In this document: piece after piece, positions 1 through 10,790 of the stretch
Position numbering within the stretch: position 1 is the stretch's first letter
Layout of the letters: the number at the start of each line of letters is the position of its first letter
Assembly: GCA_023264735.1 (NCBI GenBank)
Contig: JAHFVD010000031.1
Location: 1-64,000 of the forward strand
Length of the DNA: 64,000 nt
Source of the DNA: Mycobacterium sp.
GTDB taxonomy: Bacteria; Actinomycetota; Actinomycetes; Mycobacteriales; Mycobacteriaceae
Direction: 5' to 3'
Position numbers and translations under genes: made by a program
Notes under the pieces: model-generated
Database searches by the model: none
Told to the model about the DNA's origin: nothing
The model's input: the letters and a program-made list of their open reading frames with translations, nothing else

Positions 1-122
1 CCAACGCCCACGGCACCGTGACCGGTGCCGCCGGCGGTGTGCTCCTGCGCCCCTTCGCCCGGCTCATCTCCGGGGCCGGTGACAGCGTCACCACCTACGG
101 CGAACCCTGGAACATGAACTGA
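1..122 (+). CDS. mspA: MspA-family porin, C-terminal end (partial)
   Basis: This is the last 39 codons of a gene that starts before the window and ends at the TGA at 120-122. The translation begins NAHGTVTGAAGGVLLRPF and ends in GDSVTTYGEPWNMN, which I recognise as the C-terminal strands of the mature MspA porin of M. smegmatis. MspA-type porins form octameric channels in the mycobacterial outer membrane and admit small hydrophilic solutes. They are typical of fast-growing species and absent from M. tuberculosis, so this fragment is good evidence for the type of host. It converges on dapC. Which Msp paralogue it is (A, B, C or D type) cannot be decided from the fragment. Confidence 0.9.
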   Translation, partial: NAHGTVTGAAGGVLLRPFARLISGAGDSVTTYGEPWNMN

Positions 123-165
123 TCGACCGCTTCTGACCCCCGCTTGGGTGGGGCGGTTGGGCTCG

Positions 166-1272
166 CTAGCCCAGCCGCTCCACCGCGGCGGCGATTCGTT
201 CGTCCGTCGCGGTCAGAGCCACCCGAACGTGCTGCCCACCGCGGGCCCCGTAGAACTCCCCGGGAGCCACGAGGATGCCACGCTCGGCCAGCCAGGACAG
301 GGTCGTCCGACACGGCTCACCGCGAGTAGCCCACAAGTACAGTCCCGCCTCGGAGTCGTCGACGGTGAAATCCGCTGACCGCATCGCGGCGAGCAGGACA
401 TCGCGGCGGCGCGCATAGCGCTGCCGCTGCTCGAGTTCGTGGGCGTCGTCATCAAGGGCGGCCACCATCGCCGCCTGCACCGGCGTCGGCACCATCATCC
501 CGACGTGCTTGCGCACCGCCAACAATTCGGTGACCACATCGGGGTCACCGGCGACGAACCCGGCCCGGTACCCGGCAAGCGACGAGCTCTTCGACAGCGA
601 GTGCACCGCCAGCAGCCCGGTGTGGTCACCGCCGCTGACCGAGGGATGCAGCACCGAGGTCGGCTCCGCTTCCCATGCCAGGCCCAGGTAGCACTCGTCG
701 GACACGACGAGAGTGCCGCGTTCGCGGGCCCATTCGACGACCTTGCGCAGATGGTCGCGGCCCAGCACCTTGCCCGTCGGGTTGCTCGGGGAGTTGATGA
801 ACACCACCGCGGGTGACTCGGGACCGAGCTGGGTCACCGAATCGGCAGGGATCACCCGGGCGCCGACAAGCCGCGCCCCCACGTCATAAGTCGGATAGGC
901 CAGCTCGGGCACCACGACCACGTCGTCGGCGCCAACGCCCAACAGCGTCGGCAGCCACGCGATCAGCTCCTTGGTGCCGATGACCGGCAGCACCGCCTCC
1001 TCGGCCAGCCCGCTGATGCCGTAGCGGCGGTGCAACGCAGCAACCGCCGAGGCGCGCAGGGCCGGCGTGCCTGCGGTCGTGGGATAGCCCGGAGCGGCGC
1101 TGGCCGCGGCGAGGGCCTCTCGGATCACCGGAGCTACCTCGTCCACGGGGGTGCCCACCGACAGGTCGACGATGCCGCCGGGATGCGCCCGCGCGGTCGC
1201 CGTCACCTCGGCCAGGGTGTCCCATGGAAAGACCGGCAGCGCCGCTGACAGGGGCCGGCGGCGCGCACGCAA
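166..1272 (-). CDS. dapC: N-succinyldiaminopimelate aminotransferase DapC-type (PLP, class I/II)
   Basis: A cytoplasmic PLP-dependent fold-type I aminotransferase of about 368 residues. It is the orthologue of M. tuberculosis Rv1178 and is assigned to the aminotransfer step of lysine/meso-DAP synthesis. Visible features are the substrate-loop start SAALPVFPWDTL, NSPSNPTGK, DECYLGL and SLSKSSSLAGYRAGF, in which the lysine of SLSKSS is the expected PLP Schiff base. The start was set at a TTG at 1272, 14 nt after the fdxC stop; a CTG a few codons on would match the M. tuberculosis start. The same frame is open further upstream but there it only shadows fdxC. It is probably co-transcribed with fdxC, an arrangement conserved in mycobacteria. 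Confidence 0.88.
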   Translation of the reverse strand: MRARRRPLSAALPVFPWDTLAEVTATARAHPGGIVDLSVGTPVDEVAPVIREALAAASAAPGYPTTAGTPALRASAVAALHRRYGISGLAEEAVLPVIGTKELIAWLPTLLGVGADDVVVVPELAYPTYDVGARLVGARVIPADSVTQLGPESPAVVFINSPSNPTGKVLGRDHLRKVVEWARERGTLVVSDECYLGLAWEAEPTSVLHPSVSGGDHTGLLAVHSLSKSSSLAGYRAGFVAGDPDVVTELLAVRKHVGMMVPTPVQAAMVAALDDDAHELEQRQRYARRRDVLLAAMRSADFTVDDSEAGLYLWATRGEPCRTTLSWLAERGILVAPGEFYGARGGQHVRVALTATDERIAAAVERLG

Positions 1273-1286
1273 CGGGATCGGAGGCG

Positions 1287-1610
1287 TCAGTCCTCTTCCT
1301 TGGGCGGCAGATCCTTGACCGCTTGCGGATCGTTGTCGGTCTGCCCGACCTTCGAGGCGCCGCCCGGTGAACCGAGCTCGGCGAAGAAGTCGGCGTTGAT
1401 CTGGGTGTACGCCGACCACTGATCCGGGACGTCGTCCTCGTAGTAGATCGCCTCGACGGGGCAGACCGGCTCACACGCGCCACAGTCCACGCACTCATCG
1501 GGGTGGATGAACAACATGCGCGCACCCTCGTAGATGCAGTCGACCGGGCATTCCTCAATGCATGCCTTGTCCTTGATGTCGACGCAGGGTTCGGCGATCG
1601 TGTACGTCAC
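1287..1610 (-). CDS. fdxC: 7Fe ferredoxin (3Fe-4S/4Fe-4S)
   Basis: A ferredoxin of 107 residues, the size of mycobacterial FdxC/FdxA. It has the N-terminal cysteine set around CIEECPVDC (residues 17-25), CVDCGACEPVCP (residues 40-51) and an acidic C-terminus. This arrangement binds one 3Fe-4S and one 4Fe-4S cluster, and the protein carries low-potential electrons in the cytoplasm. The start codon is GTG at 1610, with a clear GAGGAG Shine-Dalgarno sequence about 8 nt upstream. It lies directly before dapC and forms the M. tuberculosis fdxC-dapC pair. The 268-nt region upstream (1611-1878) holds no gene and should carry the promoter. Confidence 0.95.
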   Translation of the reverse strand: MTYTIAEPCVDIKDKACIEECPVDCIYEGARMLFIHPDECVDCGACEPVCPVEAIYYEDDVPDQWSAYTQINADFFAELGSPGGASKVGQTDNDPQAVKDLPPKEED

Positions 1611-1878
1611 TGAGGTTCTCCTCGGTCTGTCTACTCGTCGGGGTGGCTGTTCTTCGGTATGGCTGTGTGTCAGCGCGGACGCTGAGAACGCCTAGTATCC
1701 GATGCCGGTCGCCGGATAGCCGACTCAGTGTGCCCTAACTTGTCGGGTACCCAGTACCAGTCAACTCAGGTGTTCCGCGCGGTAACTGATACTAGACGTT
1801 TCGTATATTAGCGAGCCACACGGGCAAACGCGGCGACGACAGCCTGTTCGGTGTGGGCGACCACCGGGCCGGCCTTTC
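1611..1878. other. intergenic region upstream of fdxC
   Basis: No coding frame with mycobacterial codon bias was found here. It is more AT-rich than its surroundings, with ACTGATACTAGACG and CGTATATTAG near 1784-1812. It should contain the fdxC-dapC promoter and the 3' end of the fbiC-purU transcript. No confident hairpin terminator was seen. Confidence 0.5.
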
Positions 1879-2730
<852 letters not shown>

Positions 2731-2739
2731 GAGTGAGCC

Positions 2740-5364
2740 TCAGGCCGCGCGGTCGGCGTAGGTCGTGGTGCGCTGGCGGGCTGGGCGGCCGATGCCCTCG
2801 GCGATGGCGACCAGTTCCTCGACCGACTTCGCCGATCCGTTCTCCGAGCCGGCCATCCGCGAGATGGTCTCCTCCATCAGCGTGCCGCCGAGGTCGTTGG
2901 CGCCACCGGTCAGCATCACCTGGGTGCGTTCGACACCGAGCTTGACCCAGCTGGTCTGAATATTGGAGATCCTGCCGTGCAACATGATTCGCGCCAGCGC
3001 GTGCACCGCGCGGTTGTCGCGATGCGTCGGTCCGGGCCGCGACCCGCCGGCCAGGTACAGCGGCGAGCTCTGGTGCACGAACGGCAGCGGCACGAACTCG
3101 GTGAAACCACCGGTGCGGTCCTGGATGCCGCGCAACACGTTGAGGTGACCGACCCAGTGATTCGGGGTGTCGACGTGGCCGTACATCATCGTCGAGCTCG
3201 ACCGCAGGCCGACCTCGTGCGCGGTCGTCACCACCTCGATCCACATCGACGTCGGCAGCTTGCCCTTGGTGAGCACCCAACGCACCTCGTCGTCGAGGAT
3301 CTCGGCGGCCGTGCCGGGAATGGAGCCGAGACCGGCTTCCCTCAACGCCGTCAGCCACTCCCGAATGCTCAAGCCGCTCTTGGTGACTCCGTTGGAGATC
3401 TCCATCGGCGAGAACGCGTGCACATGCATGGACGGCACCCGCGCCTTGACCGCGCGCACCAGGTCGGCGTACCCGGTGACCGGCAGCTCGGGGTCGATCC
3501 CGCCCTGCATGCACACCTCGGTGGCGCCGGCGACATGCGCCTCCCAGGCGCGGTCGGCGACCTCGTCGGTGGACAGCGAATAGGCGTCGGCGTCACCCTT
3601 GCGTTGGGCGAACGCGCAGAACCGGCAGCCGGTGTAGCAGATGTTGGTGAAGTTGATATTGCGGTTGACGACGAAAGTGACATCGTCGCCGACGGCGTCC
3701 TTACGAAGCGAATCCGCTAGTGCAGCAACAGCATCCATCGCAGGTCCGTCCGCGGTGGCCAGCGCCAGGTACTCGTCGTCGGTGCACCCGCCAGGATCGC
3801 GCTCGGCGGAGCGCAACGCGGCCAGCACGTCGGTGCCGAGCCGCTCGGGGGCACGGGCGGCGAGCTCGTGCACCTTCTCGCGGATGGATTCCCAGTCGCC
3901 GAACGCGCTACCCAGATCGCTGCGGGTCTCGGTGCGCCGGCCCTCGCTGTCGATGGCCGTGTGCAGGTCGGTGCGCCCCAACGATTCGGTCGCCTCATCG
4001 GGTTCCTGCCATGGGCGGCCCACCGGATTGACGTCCCGGGCGTAGCCGGTCTCGGGGTCGGCCAGCGCCTCGACGTGCCCCTGGACGCGGGGGTCGATCC
4101 AGGCCGCACCGGCCTGCACGAACTGCGGCTGGGCCGTCAGGCGCTGCACCAGGTCGTAGCCCGCCTCGGCGGTCACCGCGGCGAGTTCGTCGAGTGCGGG
4201 CCAGGGCCGTTCGGGGTTGACGTGGTCGGGCGTCAGCGGGGACACCCCGCCCCAGTCGTCAACGCCGGCGCCAATCAGGGCAAGGCACTCCTGCCGGGAC
4301 ACCAGGTTCGGCGGGGCCTGGATGCGCACCTTGGGCCCCATCACCAGGCGGGTAACCGCCAGCGTGGCCAGGAAATCATCGATGCCTGCATCGGGCACCG
4401 AGGCCATCGCGGTGTGATCCTTGGCCCGGAAGTTCTGCACGATCACTTCCTGGACGTGGCCGAATTCCTTGTGCGACCGCCGGATGGCGTGGATGGTCTC
4501 GGCGCGCTCGGTCAGCGTCTCCCCGATGCCGACCAGCAGGCCGGTGGTGAAGGGAATTGAAAGTCTGCCAGCGTCATCCAGGGTGCGCAGCCGCACCGCG
4601 GGATCCTTGTCGGGGCTGCCATAGTGAGCGGCACCGCGGGTCTCATATAACCGGCGTGACGTCGTCTCGAGCATCATGCCCATCGACGGCGCCACCGGCT
4701 TCAACCGCGACAGCTCCGACCAGCTCATCACGCCGGGATTCAGATGCGGCAGCAGACCCGTCTCCTCGAGCACCCGGATCGCCATCGCCCGCACGTAGTC
4801 CAGCGTGGAGTCATAGCCCCGCTCATCGAGCCACTGCTTGGCTTCGGGCCACCGTGCCTCTGGACGGTCACCGAGGGTGAACAAGGCTTCCTTGCAACCC
4901 AATTCGGCGCCGCGGCGCGCAACGTCGAGTATCTCGTCGGGCTCCATGAACATGCCGCGGCCCTCGGCCCGTAGCTTGCCTGGCACCGTGACGAAGGTGC
5001 AGTAGTGGCAGGTATCGCGGCACAGGTGGGTGACGGGGATGAACACCTTGCGCGAGTAACTGACCGGAAGCAGACCCGTCGCACCGCGGCGCCCGCCCGA
5101 GTCCAGCCCGGCGTCGCGCACCCGGGCCGCGCTGGCGCACAGATCCACGAGATCTTCGCCGCGGGCGGTCAGGGCGATCGCCGCCTCGTCGATGTTGAGG
5201 GCGACACCGTCGCGGGCTCGACGCAGAACACGTCTCATCGCGGCAGGCGAGGGAGCTTCAGTCCGCGGTGGAACCACCGGTGTGGGCAGCGGACTACTGG
5301 GCTGGGAGTTCAGGGCCACTCCCGGGTAACCGTCCAGAGCTGGGAAATCATCCGCATGTCTCAC
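2740..5364 (-). CDS. fbiC: FO synthase (7,8-didemethyl-8-hydroxy-5-deazariboflavin synthase)
   Basis: FbiC makes the deazaflavin FO, precursor of coenzyme F420, from tyrosine and the flavin-pathway diaminouracil. It is the two-domain actinobacterial form, a fusion of CofG and CofH. Each half has a radical-SAM cluster motif: CRDTCHYC near residues 115-122 and CYTGCRFC near 575-582. It ends in [12 protein letters not shown], like the M. tuberculosis protein. The frame opens with a GTG at 5364 that lacks a clear ribosome site. A GTG at 5319 ([14 protein letters not shown]) matches the length of Rv1173 better and is a good alternative. It leads a fbiC-purU transcript, and F420-type proteins appear elsewhere in the window (35933-36376). 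Confidence 0.95.
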   Translation of the reverse strand: MRHADDFPALDGYPGVALNSQPSSPLPTPVVPPRTEAPSPAAMRRVLRRARDGVALNIDEAAIALTARGEDLVDLCASAARVRDAGLDSGGRRGATGLLPVSYSRKVFIPVTHLCRDTCHYCTFVTVPGKLRAEGRGMFMEPDEILDVARRGAELGCKEALFTLGDRPEARWPEAKQWLDERGYDSTLDYVRAMAIRVLEETGLLPHLNPGVMSWSELSRLKPVAPSMGMMLETTSRRLYETRGAAHYGSPDKDPAVRLRTLDDAGRLSIPFTTGLLVGIGETLTERAETIHAIRRSHKEFGHVQEVIVQNFRAKDHTAMASVPDAGIDDFLATLAVTRLVMGPKVRIQAPPNLVSRQECLALIGAGVDDWGGVSPLTPDHVNPERPWPALDELAAVTAEAGYDLVQRLTAQPQFVQAGAAWIDPRVQGHVEALADPETGYARDVNPVGRPWQEPDEATESLGRTDLHTAIDSEGRRTETRSDLGSAFGDWESIREKVHELAARAPERLGTDVLAALRSAERDPGGCTDDEYLALATADGPAMDAVAALADSLRKDAVGDDVTFVVNRNINFTNICYTGCRFCAFAQRKGDADAYSLSTDEVADRAWEAHVAGATEVCMQGGIDPELPVTGYADLVRAVKARVPSMHVHAFSPMEISNGVTKSGLSIREWLTALREAGLGSIPGTAAEILDDEVRWVLTKGKLPTSMWIEVVTTAHEVGLRSSSTMMYGHVDTPNHWVGHLNVLRGIQDRTGGFTEFVPLPFVHQSSPLYLAGGSRPGPTHRDNRAVHALARIMLHGRISNIQTSWVKLGVERTQVMLTGGANDLGGTLMEETISRMAGSENGSAKSVEELVAIAEGIGRPARQRTTTYADRAA

Positions 5365-5538
5365 TATCTGAAACTCGGGTGACGGACATGATCCACACAG
5401 TAGTCCGCGCAGTTAACGGCGCGACCCGGTGTCTCAGCGACCCACAGACATGCAGCCACGGCGAAGAATTTTGTAACACTGCGCCGTCAGCAACGTAAAT
5501 TGTCGTTATTAGCTGTAATCCAAGCAGGGAGTTCTGCC
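5365..5538. promoter_or_regulatory. divergent promoter region fbiC / secreted protein gene
   Basis: A 174-nt divergent region, unusually AT-rich at its right end (GAATTTTGTAACAC and GTAAATTGTCGTTATTAG, 5465-5515). It must hold promoters for fbiC (leftward) and the gene at 5539 (rightward). No operator palindrome was found. A single TCTCAG element occurs near 5431, but without a second copy it does not make an MprA-type box. Confidence 0.5.
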
Positions 5539-6462
5539 ATGACCGTGTCCGCCCGTTCCTATCTGACTGCAGGTGTGACGACGATGGTCGTGGGAGCCAT
5601 GGCATTGGCCCCGGTGCAGCCATCTGCACCCGTCTCGATCACAGCGGACACCGTGCGGCTGTCCGCTGCGGTCCAGCCCCTGGTCAACCAGGTCAACACC
5701 GCCGCGGCGACGCTGGGCCAGCCCACCCCCGCGGTCGCGGGGCAGCAACCCCGGGCGCAGGCTGCGGCGCAGGCGAACAACAACGTCTCGAACGCCATCG
5801 ATGCGGCCTACGGGGTGATCATGTACTGGGCGGACTACTTCGCCCTGGAGCTGGGGCCGTATTTACTGGGATGGATCCCGTTTGGCTATCTCATCAGCGA
5901 CCAGATCTACATCTGGTACCCGAACTTCACGGTGCCGGTGGCCGACACCTTCGTCTACGACTTTCTCGACCCGGTGGTCAACGACTTTTGGAACCCGACC
6001 GTGTGGCGGGACGGGCTCACCGCCATAGCCAACGCCACGCGGGTGGGGCTGGGCACCGTGGTCCAACAGGAGATCGCCTACGCCTGGAGCCTGGCCTGGT
6101 TCCCGTTCCCGCTGCCGCCGCTTCCGCCGCTGCCGTTTGCCGCAACCAAGGTGCCCGCCGCGGCGGCGAGCAAGGACGAGGCTGCACCGGCCACAGCGAC
6201 CGTCACCTCCGGCACGGGCCATTCCGCCCGCCCGCAGGTGGCCAAGCAGCCGGCGGACACACTCCCCGCCGCGACGGTCACCGACACCACCGACGGCACC
6301 CCCACTGCTTCGAAAACCACCAAGGCTGACAGCACCGATGCGCCGTCCGGTAAGAGTGGCTCGGCCACGTCAGGCAGTGACACTCCCAAGAAGCGGTCCA
6401 CCGCCGGCTCCGCACGCAGCCACGGTCCAAAGGCGGATAAGGCGGTTAAGGCCGCCGAGTAA
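5539..6462 (+). CDS. secreted/cell-wall protein of unknown function, Pro-rich with basic tail (paralogue 1)
   Basis: A protein of 307 residues with no function I recognise. The start is ATG 5539 with AGGGAG 7 nt upstream; an in-frame ATG at 5500 has no ribosome site. It has a signal-like N-terminus (hydrophobic, ends near PVQPSAPVS) and a TADTVRLSAAVQP segment. An aromatic-rich core follows (about residues 80-190: MYWADYFALELGPYLLGWIP, DQIYIWYPNF) and then a proline hinge (FPLPPLPPLPFA). The tail is long and disordered, rich in Ala, Thr, Ser and Lys, ending SHGPKADKAVKAAE. It has the same layout as the proteins at 11101 and 12275 and belongs to a mycobacterium-specific expanded family of exported proteins. 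It lies divergently from fbiC, where M. tuberculosis has PE12. Confidence 0.75.
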   Translation: MTVSARSYLTAGVTTMVVGAMALAPVQPSAPVSITADTVRLSAAVQPLVNQVNTAAATLGQPTPAVAGQQPRAQAAAQANNNVSNAIDAAYGVIMYWADYFALELGPYLLGWIPFGYLISDQIYIWYPNFTVPVADTFVYDFLDPVVNDFWNPTVWRDGLTAIANATRVGLGTVVQQEIAYAWSLAWFPFPLPPLPPLPFAATKVPAAAASKDEAAPATATVTSGTGHSARPQVAKQPADTLPAATVTDTTDGTPTASKTTKADSTDAPSGKSGSATSGSDTPKKRSTAGSARSHGPKADKAVKAAE

Positions 6463-6467
6463 CACCC

Positions 6468-6890
6468 TCAGCGAGAACGGTTGTGCCGCCACAGGAACCA
6501 CGCCGGCGGCGCGGCGCCCAGCGCCAGGAACAGCAGCACCGAGTAGGCCATCACACCGGGGCCGCCGAAGACGATGTCACCGCCCGGCCCGCCGAGGGTC
6601 AGCGCGGCGACGGTGACCAGCCAGGTCAGCAACGGCAGTGCTGCAAGGCGGGCGGAATCCGTCCAGTGGACGGCCGCCCACACCAGGGCCAGATTCACCA
6701 GCCCGCTGATCAATGCGCTGATCGGGAGCGGCGCCGAGCCAAGATAGAACGGCAGAAGTAGCGCGCCGGTCACTGCCGAGATGACGCCATCGACGGCGAG
6801 CAGAGCGAGCACCACGATGCGAATGGCCGGGTCGGTCGCGCCTGGGTCTTCGGTGCCCGCGACGGAACGTTTGGTGGCAGTCGGTTTCAA
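6468..6890 (-). CDS. small integral membrane protein, Rv1171-like
   Basis: A protein of 140 residues with about four transmembrane helices (roughly residues 24-45, 53-73, 83-101, 111-131) and a basic C-terminus (LWRHNRSR). Its function is unknown. It lies 6 nt downstream of mshB on the same strand, as Rv1171 does next to mshB in M. tuberculosis, so it is probably co-transcribed. It converges on the secreted protein gene with only 5 nt between stops. A role tied to mycothiol is conceivable but rests only on position. Confidence 0.78.
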   Translation of the reverse strand: MKPTATKRSVAGTEDPGATDPAIRIVVLALLAVDGVISAVTGALLLPFYLGSAPLPISALISGLVNLALVWAAVHWTDSARLAALPLLTWLVTVAALTLGGPGGDIVFGGPGVMAYSVLLFLALGAAPPAWFLWRHNRSR

Positions 6891-6896
6891 CCCCGC

Positions 6897-7763
6897 CTAC
6901 TGCCCGAGGTCGAGACCGGCCAGAAGGTCGGTCTCCCAACCACGCTCGTCGGTCGGGCCCGCGTCGCCCTCGACAAGGACATAATGCTCGGCGCTCAGCA
7001 CGGGCAGCACGAGCTTGTTGGACAGGATGAAGGCCCGCCGGGTCGGGCCGACCCGCATCTGGGTGGCATGCGCTTCAATGGCGTTCACCTTGGCGGCCAC
7101 ATGTTCGGGCGCCTCGACGACGGCGGTGATCTTGTCGTCGGTGAAGCCGACGACGACGTCGGCGGGTGGCCGGATCCAGTCCGCCAACACATCCTCATCG
7201 CGGAGGGCATTGATGCCGTCGCGAAATGCACTGGCCCCGATGACACCCCAGTAGAACTTCGGCACCTTCCACGTCGCGGCGGCGACGGCGGCCGTCGTGA
7301 TGCGGTGGGTCTGGATGTGGTCGGGATGCCCGTAGCCGCCGTCGGGGTCGTAGGTGGCGATCACGTGGGGCCGCAGCTCATCGATGACGGCGGCGAGAAG
7401 GCCGACGGCTTCGTCGAAATCGGCGTCGACGAACTTGGTGTGACTGCGCGCCGGGGTGCCGGGCATGCCCGAGTCGCGCCACCGGCCCGCGCCGCCGAGA
7501 AACCGCGGCCCAGGTATGCCCAGCTGCTGCAGGGCGTTCGTCAATTCGTAGATGCGATAGCCGCCGAGCTGGTCGGCTTCGTCGACCACCAGCCGCAGCC
7601 ACCGGTCGTCGAGGATCTCGCCCTCTTCGCCGAGTGTGCAGGTGACGACGGTGACGTCGGCGCCCTGCTGCACGTAGTGCGCGATGGTGACGCCGTTGTT
7701 CATCGTCTCGTCGTCGGGGTGGGCGTGCACGAACAACAACCGCGGAGTCTCCTGCGAAGCCAC
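6897..7763 (-). CDS. mshB: N-acetyl-1-D-myo-inosityl-2-amino-2-deoxy-alpha-D-glucopyranoside deacetylase MshB
   Basis: MshB deacetylates GlcNAc-Ins to GlcN-Ins, the second enzymatic step toward mycothiol, the main thiol of mycobacteria. The LmbE-like zinc fold shows AHPDDE near residues 14-19 (zinc ligands His15 and Asp18, base Asp17) and GHPDH carrying the third zinc ligand. [11 protein letters not shown] and the closing [15 protein letters not shown] are MshB-specific. The start was set at GTG 7763, giving [19 protein letters not shown], which lines up with the known N-terminus and has TAGGGTG upstream. A GTG at 7772 and a much longer frame (to 7913) are also open but less likely. The gene is divergent from the ClC channel. 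Confidence 0.93.
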   Translation of the reverse strand: MASQETPRLLFVHAHPDDETMNNGVTIAHYVQQGADVTVVTCTLGEEGEILDDRWLRLVVDEADQLGGYRIYELTNALQQLGIPGPRFLGGAGRWRDSGMPGTPARSHTKFVDADFDEAVGLLAAVIDELRPHVIATYDPDGGYGHPDHIQTHRITTAAVAAATWKVPKFYWGVIGASAFRDGINALRDEDVLADWIRPPADVVVGFTDDKITAVVEAPEHVAAKVNAIEAHATQMRVGPTRRAFILSNKLVLPVLSAEHYVLVEGDAGPTDERGWETDLLAGLDLGQ

Positions 7764-7803
7764 GAACGTCACCCTACCGGGGTAGGTGACATAGATTCGG
7801 CCC

Positions 7804-9072
7804 GTGAAGCGGCGCGACCTGGAGTTCGGCTGCGCGGTCATGGCGATCGGTCTGCTGGCCGGGCTCGCCGGCGCCGCGACGACGTTGGTGCTGCACGCCG
7901 TCGAGCACCTCACGTACCACTACAGCTTCGGAACACTGCTGGACGGCGTCACCGGTTCGAGCCCGGTGCGGCGGGCGGTAGGCCCGATGGTCGGCGGCGC
8001 CCTGGCAGGCCTGGGCTGGTGGCTGCTTCGCCGACGGACGCGGGTGCCCTCGCTGACCGACGCCATCAACGCACCAGGGCCGATGCAGCGGCTGGCGTTG
8101 ACCATCGACGCCGGGCTGCAGGTGCTGCTGGTCGGTGCCGGTGCATCCCTGGGCCGGGAGGGCGCCCCGCGGCAATTCGCCGCTGCGATGGGCGATTTGG
8201 GCACCTCGAGGTTGGCGCTGACGGCCGACGACCGCCGCATCTTGCTGGGCTGCGCGGCGGGCGCGGGTCTGGCGGCGGTCTACAGCGTGCCGATGGGCGG
8301 CGCACTGTTCGCCATCCAGATCGTGCTGCCCGGAACCGCCGGGCCGGCGACATCAGGCAGAAGCTGGAGTCTGCGGACCGTCGGGACGGCGCTGATCACC
8401 TCGAGCATCGCGGTGGCGGTAGCCGCCCCGGTCACCCGCCTCGAAGTGCCGTTGCAGTGGCCCGATCCCGACTTGTCCTATCTGCTCACCGGGTTCGCGA
8501 TCCTGATCGCCCCGCTGGCGCTCGCGGTGGGCCGAGGGTTCAACCGGCTGATGGATTCCGCCCGAGCCCATCGGGTCGGCGACTCGTGGCTGCTGATCCC
8601 GGCGATCGCGGCCGCCGGGCTGGTGATCGGTGTCCTCTCCCATTGGTGGCCCGAGCTGCCCGGCAACGGCAAGAGCGTGCTGACGGTCAGCGTCGCCGAC
8701 GGGCTGACCCTCGCCTCGGCCGGCGTCATCCTGCTTCTCAAGCCACTGCTGACCGCATTGTTTCTGCGCACCGGTGCGGTCGGCGGCATGCTCACTCCCG
8801 CGCTGGCGACCGGCGCGGCGATGGGGTCGGTGGTGGCGATCGCGGTGAATACCTGGACACCGTTGACGGTCAACGTGGCTGCGGTGTCACTGGCCTGTGC
8901 CGCGGGCGTGCTGGCCATCACCCAGGGAGCCCCCGCCTGGGCGGCGCTGTTCGTGTGGGAGCTGGCCCGCCCGCCACTGTGGCTGCTGATCGTCTTCGCC
9001 GCCGCAGCAGCCGCGGCGCACCTGCTCGACAGCCTGCTCAAGCAGCGGGCCGCCCGGACAGTCCCCGACTGA
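7804..9072 (+). CDS. ClC-family chloride channel/transporter
   Basis: A polytopic membrane protein of 422 residues with a GTG start, in the range of bacterial ClC proteins that lack CBS domains. It has about ten hydrophobic segments. Ion-pathway motifs are visible: [12 protein letters not shown] near residues 111-122 (equivalent of the GREGP motif) and [15 protein letters not shown] near 325-339 (equivalent of GxFxPxL). The canonical phenylalanine of GxFxP is methionine here. This class moves chloride, often with protons, across the inner membrane. Whether this one is a channel or an exchanger cannot be told by reading. It faces mshB across a short divergent region and nothing else nearby suggests its role. 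Confidence 0.88.
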   Translation: MKRRDLEFGCAVMAIGLLAGLAGAATTLVLHAVEHLTYHYSFGTLLDGVTGSSPVRRAVGPMVGGALAGLGWWLLRRRTRVPSLTDAINAPGPMQRLALTIDAGLQVLLVGAGASLGREGAPRQFAAAMGDLGTSRLALTADDRRILLGCAAGAGLAAVYSVPMGGALFAIQIVLPGTAGPATSGRSWSLRTVGTALITSSIAVAVAAPVTRLEVPLQWPDPDLSYLLTGFAILIAPLALAVGRGFNRLMDSARAHRVGDSWLLIPAIAAAGLVIGVLSHWWPELPGNGKSVLTVSVADGLTLASAGVILLLKPLLTALFLRTGAVGGMLTPALATGAAMGSVVAIAVNTWTPLTVNVAAVSLACAAGVLAITQGAPAWAALFVWELARPPLWLLIVFAAAAAAAHLLDSLLKQRAARTVPD

Positions 9073-9074
9073 CC

Positions 9075-9548
9075 TCATTTGCAGAGGTCGGCGACCTGCT
9101 TGCGGTCGAAGTCGCCTTCAGCCTGCCGCGCGGCCTGCCGGGGATCGCTGTACGGCACGCCGGCCAGCGCATTCATCCCGACGTCCTGCAGGTCGCGGGC
9201 GAAATCCCGGACAGCGTCGGCAAGGCGATCCGGGGTATTGGCGTCGAGCTGGCGCACAAGATAATCGCCTACGCCGAGCAATGCCAGGCTCGCATTGGTC
9301 GGCGCCAGATCGTTGCGCGTCTGCATCGTGGCCACCATCTCGAATGCGGTGCACACACGTTCCTTCGGATCACCGGGCAACGCAACAGCATTGGCGTCGT
9401 TTGTCGGCACGCGCACCGCCGCCCAGATCGACAGCGCGAGCGAGATCACCGCGAGTGGAATGGCCAGCGGCGCCAGCCGCTGCCAAATTGTCGGCGTGGT
9501 AAACGTTGGCGCAGAACGAACTTCGACATCTTTGTCGGAATTCGACAT
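9075..9548 (-). CDS. hypothetical membrane-anchored protein
   Basis: Unrecognised protein of 157 residues. A polar N-terminus (MSNSDKDVEVRSAP) precedes one transmembrane helix (about residues 25-46, LAIPLAVISLALSIWAAVRV). An outer domain of about 110 residues follows, with two cysteines (near KERVCTAFE and at the end, VADLCK) that could form a disulfide. The topology resembles the small mycobacterial membrane proteins linked to Mce or cell-wall factors, but I cannot place the family. The start at 9548 is preferred over an in-frame ATG at 9587; neither has a strong ribosome site. Its stop lies 2 nt from the ClC gene end (convergent). Confidence 0.72.
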   Translation of the reverse strand: MSNSDKDVEVRSAPTFTTPTIWQRLAPLAIPLAVISLALSIWAAVRVPTNDANAVALPGDPKERVCTAFEMVATMQTRNDLAPTNASLALLGVGDYLVRQLDANTPDRLADAVRDFARDLQDVGMNALAGVPYSDPRQAARQAEGDFDRKQVADLCK

Positions 9549-9770
9549 CAGTTGACTATATCGGCGCGAATTGGCCGATGAATCCATCTTTGGCTATTTT
9601 CGCTGACGAAAATCCAAGGGCATCAATGCATCCGGTCCCGTCGACCCGGAATTACCGCCACCTATGGGGCCGCGAACCGATCGTTGCCAACCCGGGCCGT
9701 GACAGGCTAGTCGTCAAACGTTCTCGTGGCGAGCCCTGACAACGGCCGCCGCATCAGGTAGAAGAACCTG

Positions 9771-10790
9771 GTGGAAAACTCGCCGCTTGGAAGCGCAATG
9801 GCCCGCCGACTGCACCGACGGGCAATCGCCACCGGCGAGATCAGCGTGCCGGCAGTGCCCGGCATGCTCGAAGACTATGTGGCCATGTGCACCGGTCTGT
9901 TCGAAAGCCTGGGCCGGGGGTTCACCGACGAGCAGGTCGACAATCTGCGCGACATCCTGAACGACCAGCTGAATGAGGCTTTCGCCGCCTCACCGCGCTC
10001 GGAGATCGTGATCAGCTACGAGGCGCCGGTGGGACTGGTGGTGAACTACCACGTGAAGTGCCGCTGGTGGTCGGTCGAGGGCGCCTACGAGAACTGGATC
10101 GCCACCCGCGAACCACCGCTGTTCGGCTCCGAGCCCGACGCGCGCGTGTGGAACTTGGCCGGCGAGGCGGCCGATCCCCGCACGTACCCGATCCTCGACC
10201 TGGGCGCCGGAACCGGGCGCAACGCCCTGGCGCTGGCCCGGCGCGGCCATCCCGTCGATGTGGTGGAGATGACCCCCTCGTTCGCCGAGACCATCCTCGT
10301 CGCGGCACAACGGGACTCGCTGGCCGTCCGCGTGCTGCAGCGCGACATCTTCGCGACCTTGGAGGATCTGCGCCGCGACTACCAACTGATCCTGCTGTCC
10401 GAGGTCGTGTCCGACTTCCGTTCGGCGGATCAGCTGCGCGGCGTGTTCGACCTGGCCGCGCAATGCTTGGCCCCCGGCGGGCGGCTGGTGTTCAACACCT
10501 TCATCGCCCACCGGAACTACACGCCCGACGAGGGCGCCCTCCAGTTGGGCCAACAGTGCTACACCACGATCTTCACCCAGTCCCAGATGGCCGACGCGCT
10601 GGCCGGGTTCCCGCTGACGCTGGTGTCCGACGAGTCGGTGTACGACTACGAGAAGGAACATCTGCCTGCGGAGTCATGGCCTCCCACCAGCTGGTATGCC
10701 GATTGGGTCAGTGGCCAGGACGTGTTCGACGTTCCCCGCTCGGAGCGCCCGATCGAAATGCGGTGGCTGGTCTACCAGAAGATCGGCTGA
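9771..10790 (+). CDS. SAM-dependent methyltransferase (class I)
   Basis: A 339-residue protein with a GTG start. The Rossmann methyltransferase domain lies at about residues 135-280: SAM motif I is ILDLGAGTGRNALALARRGH, followed by an acidic residue in VDVVEMTP and motif IV LILLSEVVSDF. A domain of about 130 residues precedes it and includes EDYVAMCTGLFESLGRGF; I do not recognise this part. A GGRLVFNTFI segment and an aromatic C-terminus (WPPTSWYADW) follow. The substrate is unknown. It appears monocistronic, flanked by 220 nt upstream and 310 nt downstream without genes. A 12-bp perfect palindrome (CCCGGGCCCGGG, 10793-10804) begins 2 nt after its stop and may help end the transcript. Confidence 0.82.
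   Translation: MENSPLGSAMARRLHRRAIATGEISVPAVPGMLEDYVAMCTGLFESLGRGFTDEQVDNLRDILNDQLNEAFAASPRSEIVISYEAPVGLVVNYHVKCRWWSVEGAYENWIATREPPLFGSEPDARVWNLAGEAADPRTYPILDLGAGTGRNALALARRGHPVDVVEMTPSFAETILVAAQRDSLAVRVLQRDIFATLEDLRRDYQLILLSEVVSDFRSADQLRGVFDLAAQCLAPGGRLVFNTFIAHRNYTPDEGALQLGQQCYTTIFTQSQMADALAGFPLTLVSDESVYDYEKEHLPAESWPPTSWYADWVSGQDVFDVPRSERPIEMRWLVYQKIG

Noticed and set aside
6984..9581. Very long open frame (865 codons) on the + strand across mshB, the ClC gene and the following gene
   Set aside because: It runs antisense to mshB and the 9075 gene and in the wrong frame of the ClC gene; its product is rich in Arg, Gly and His with no family motif. Typical shadow frame of high-GC DNA.
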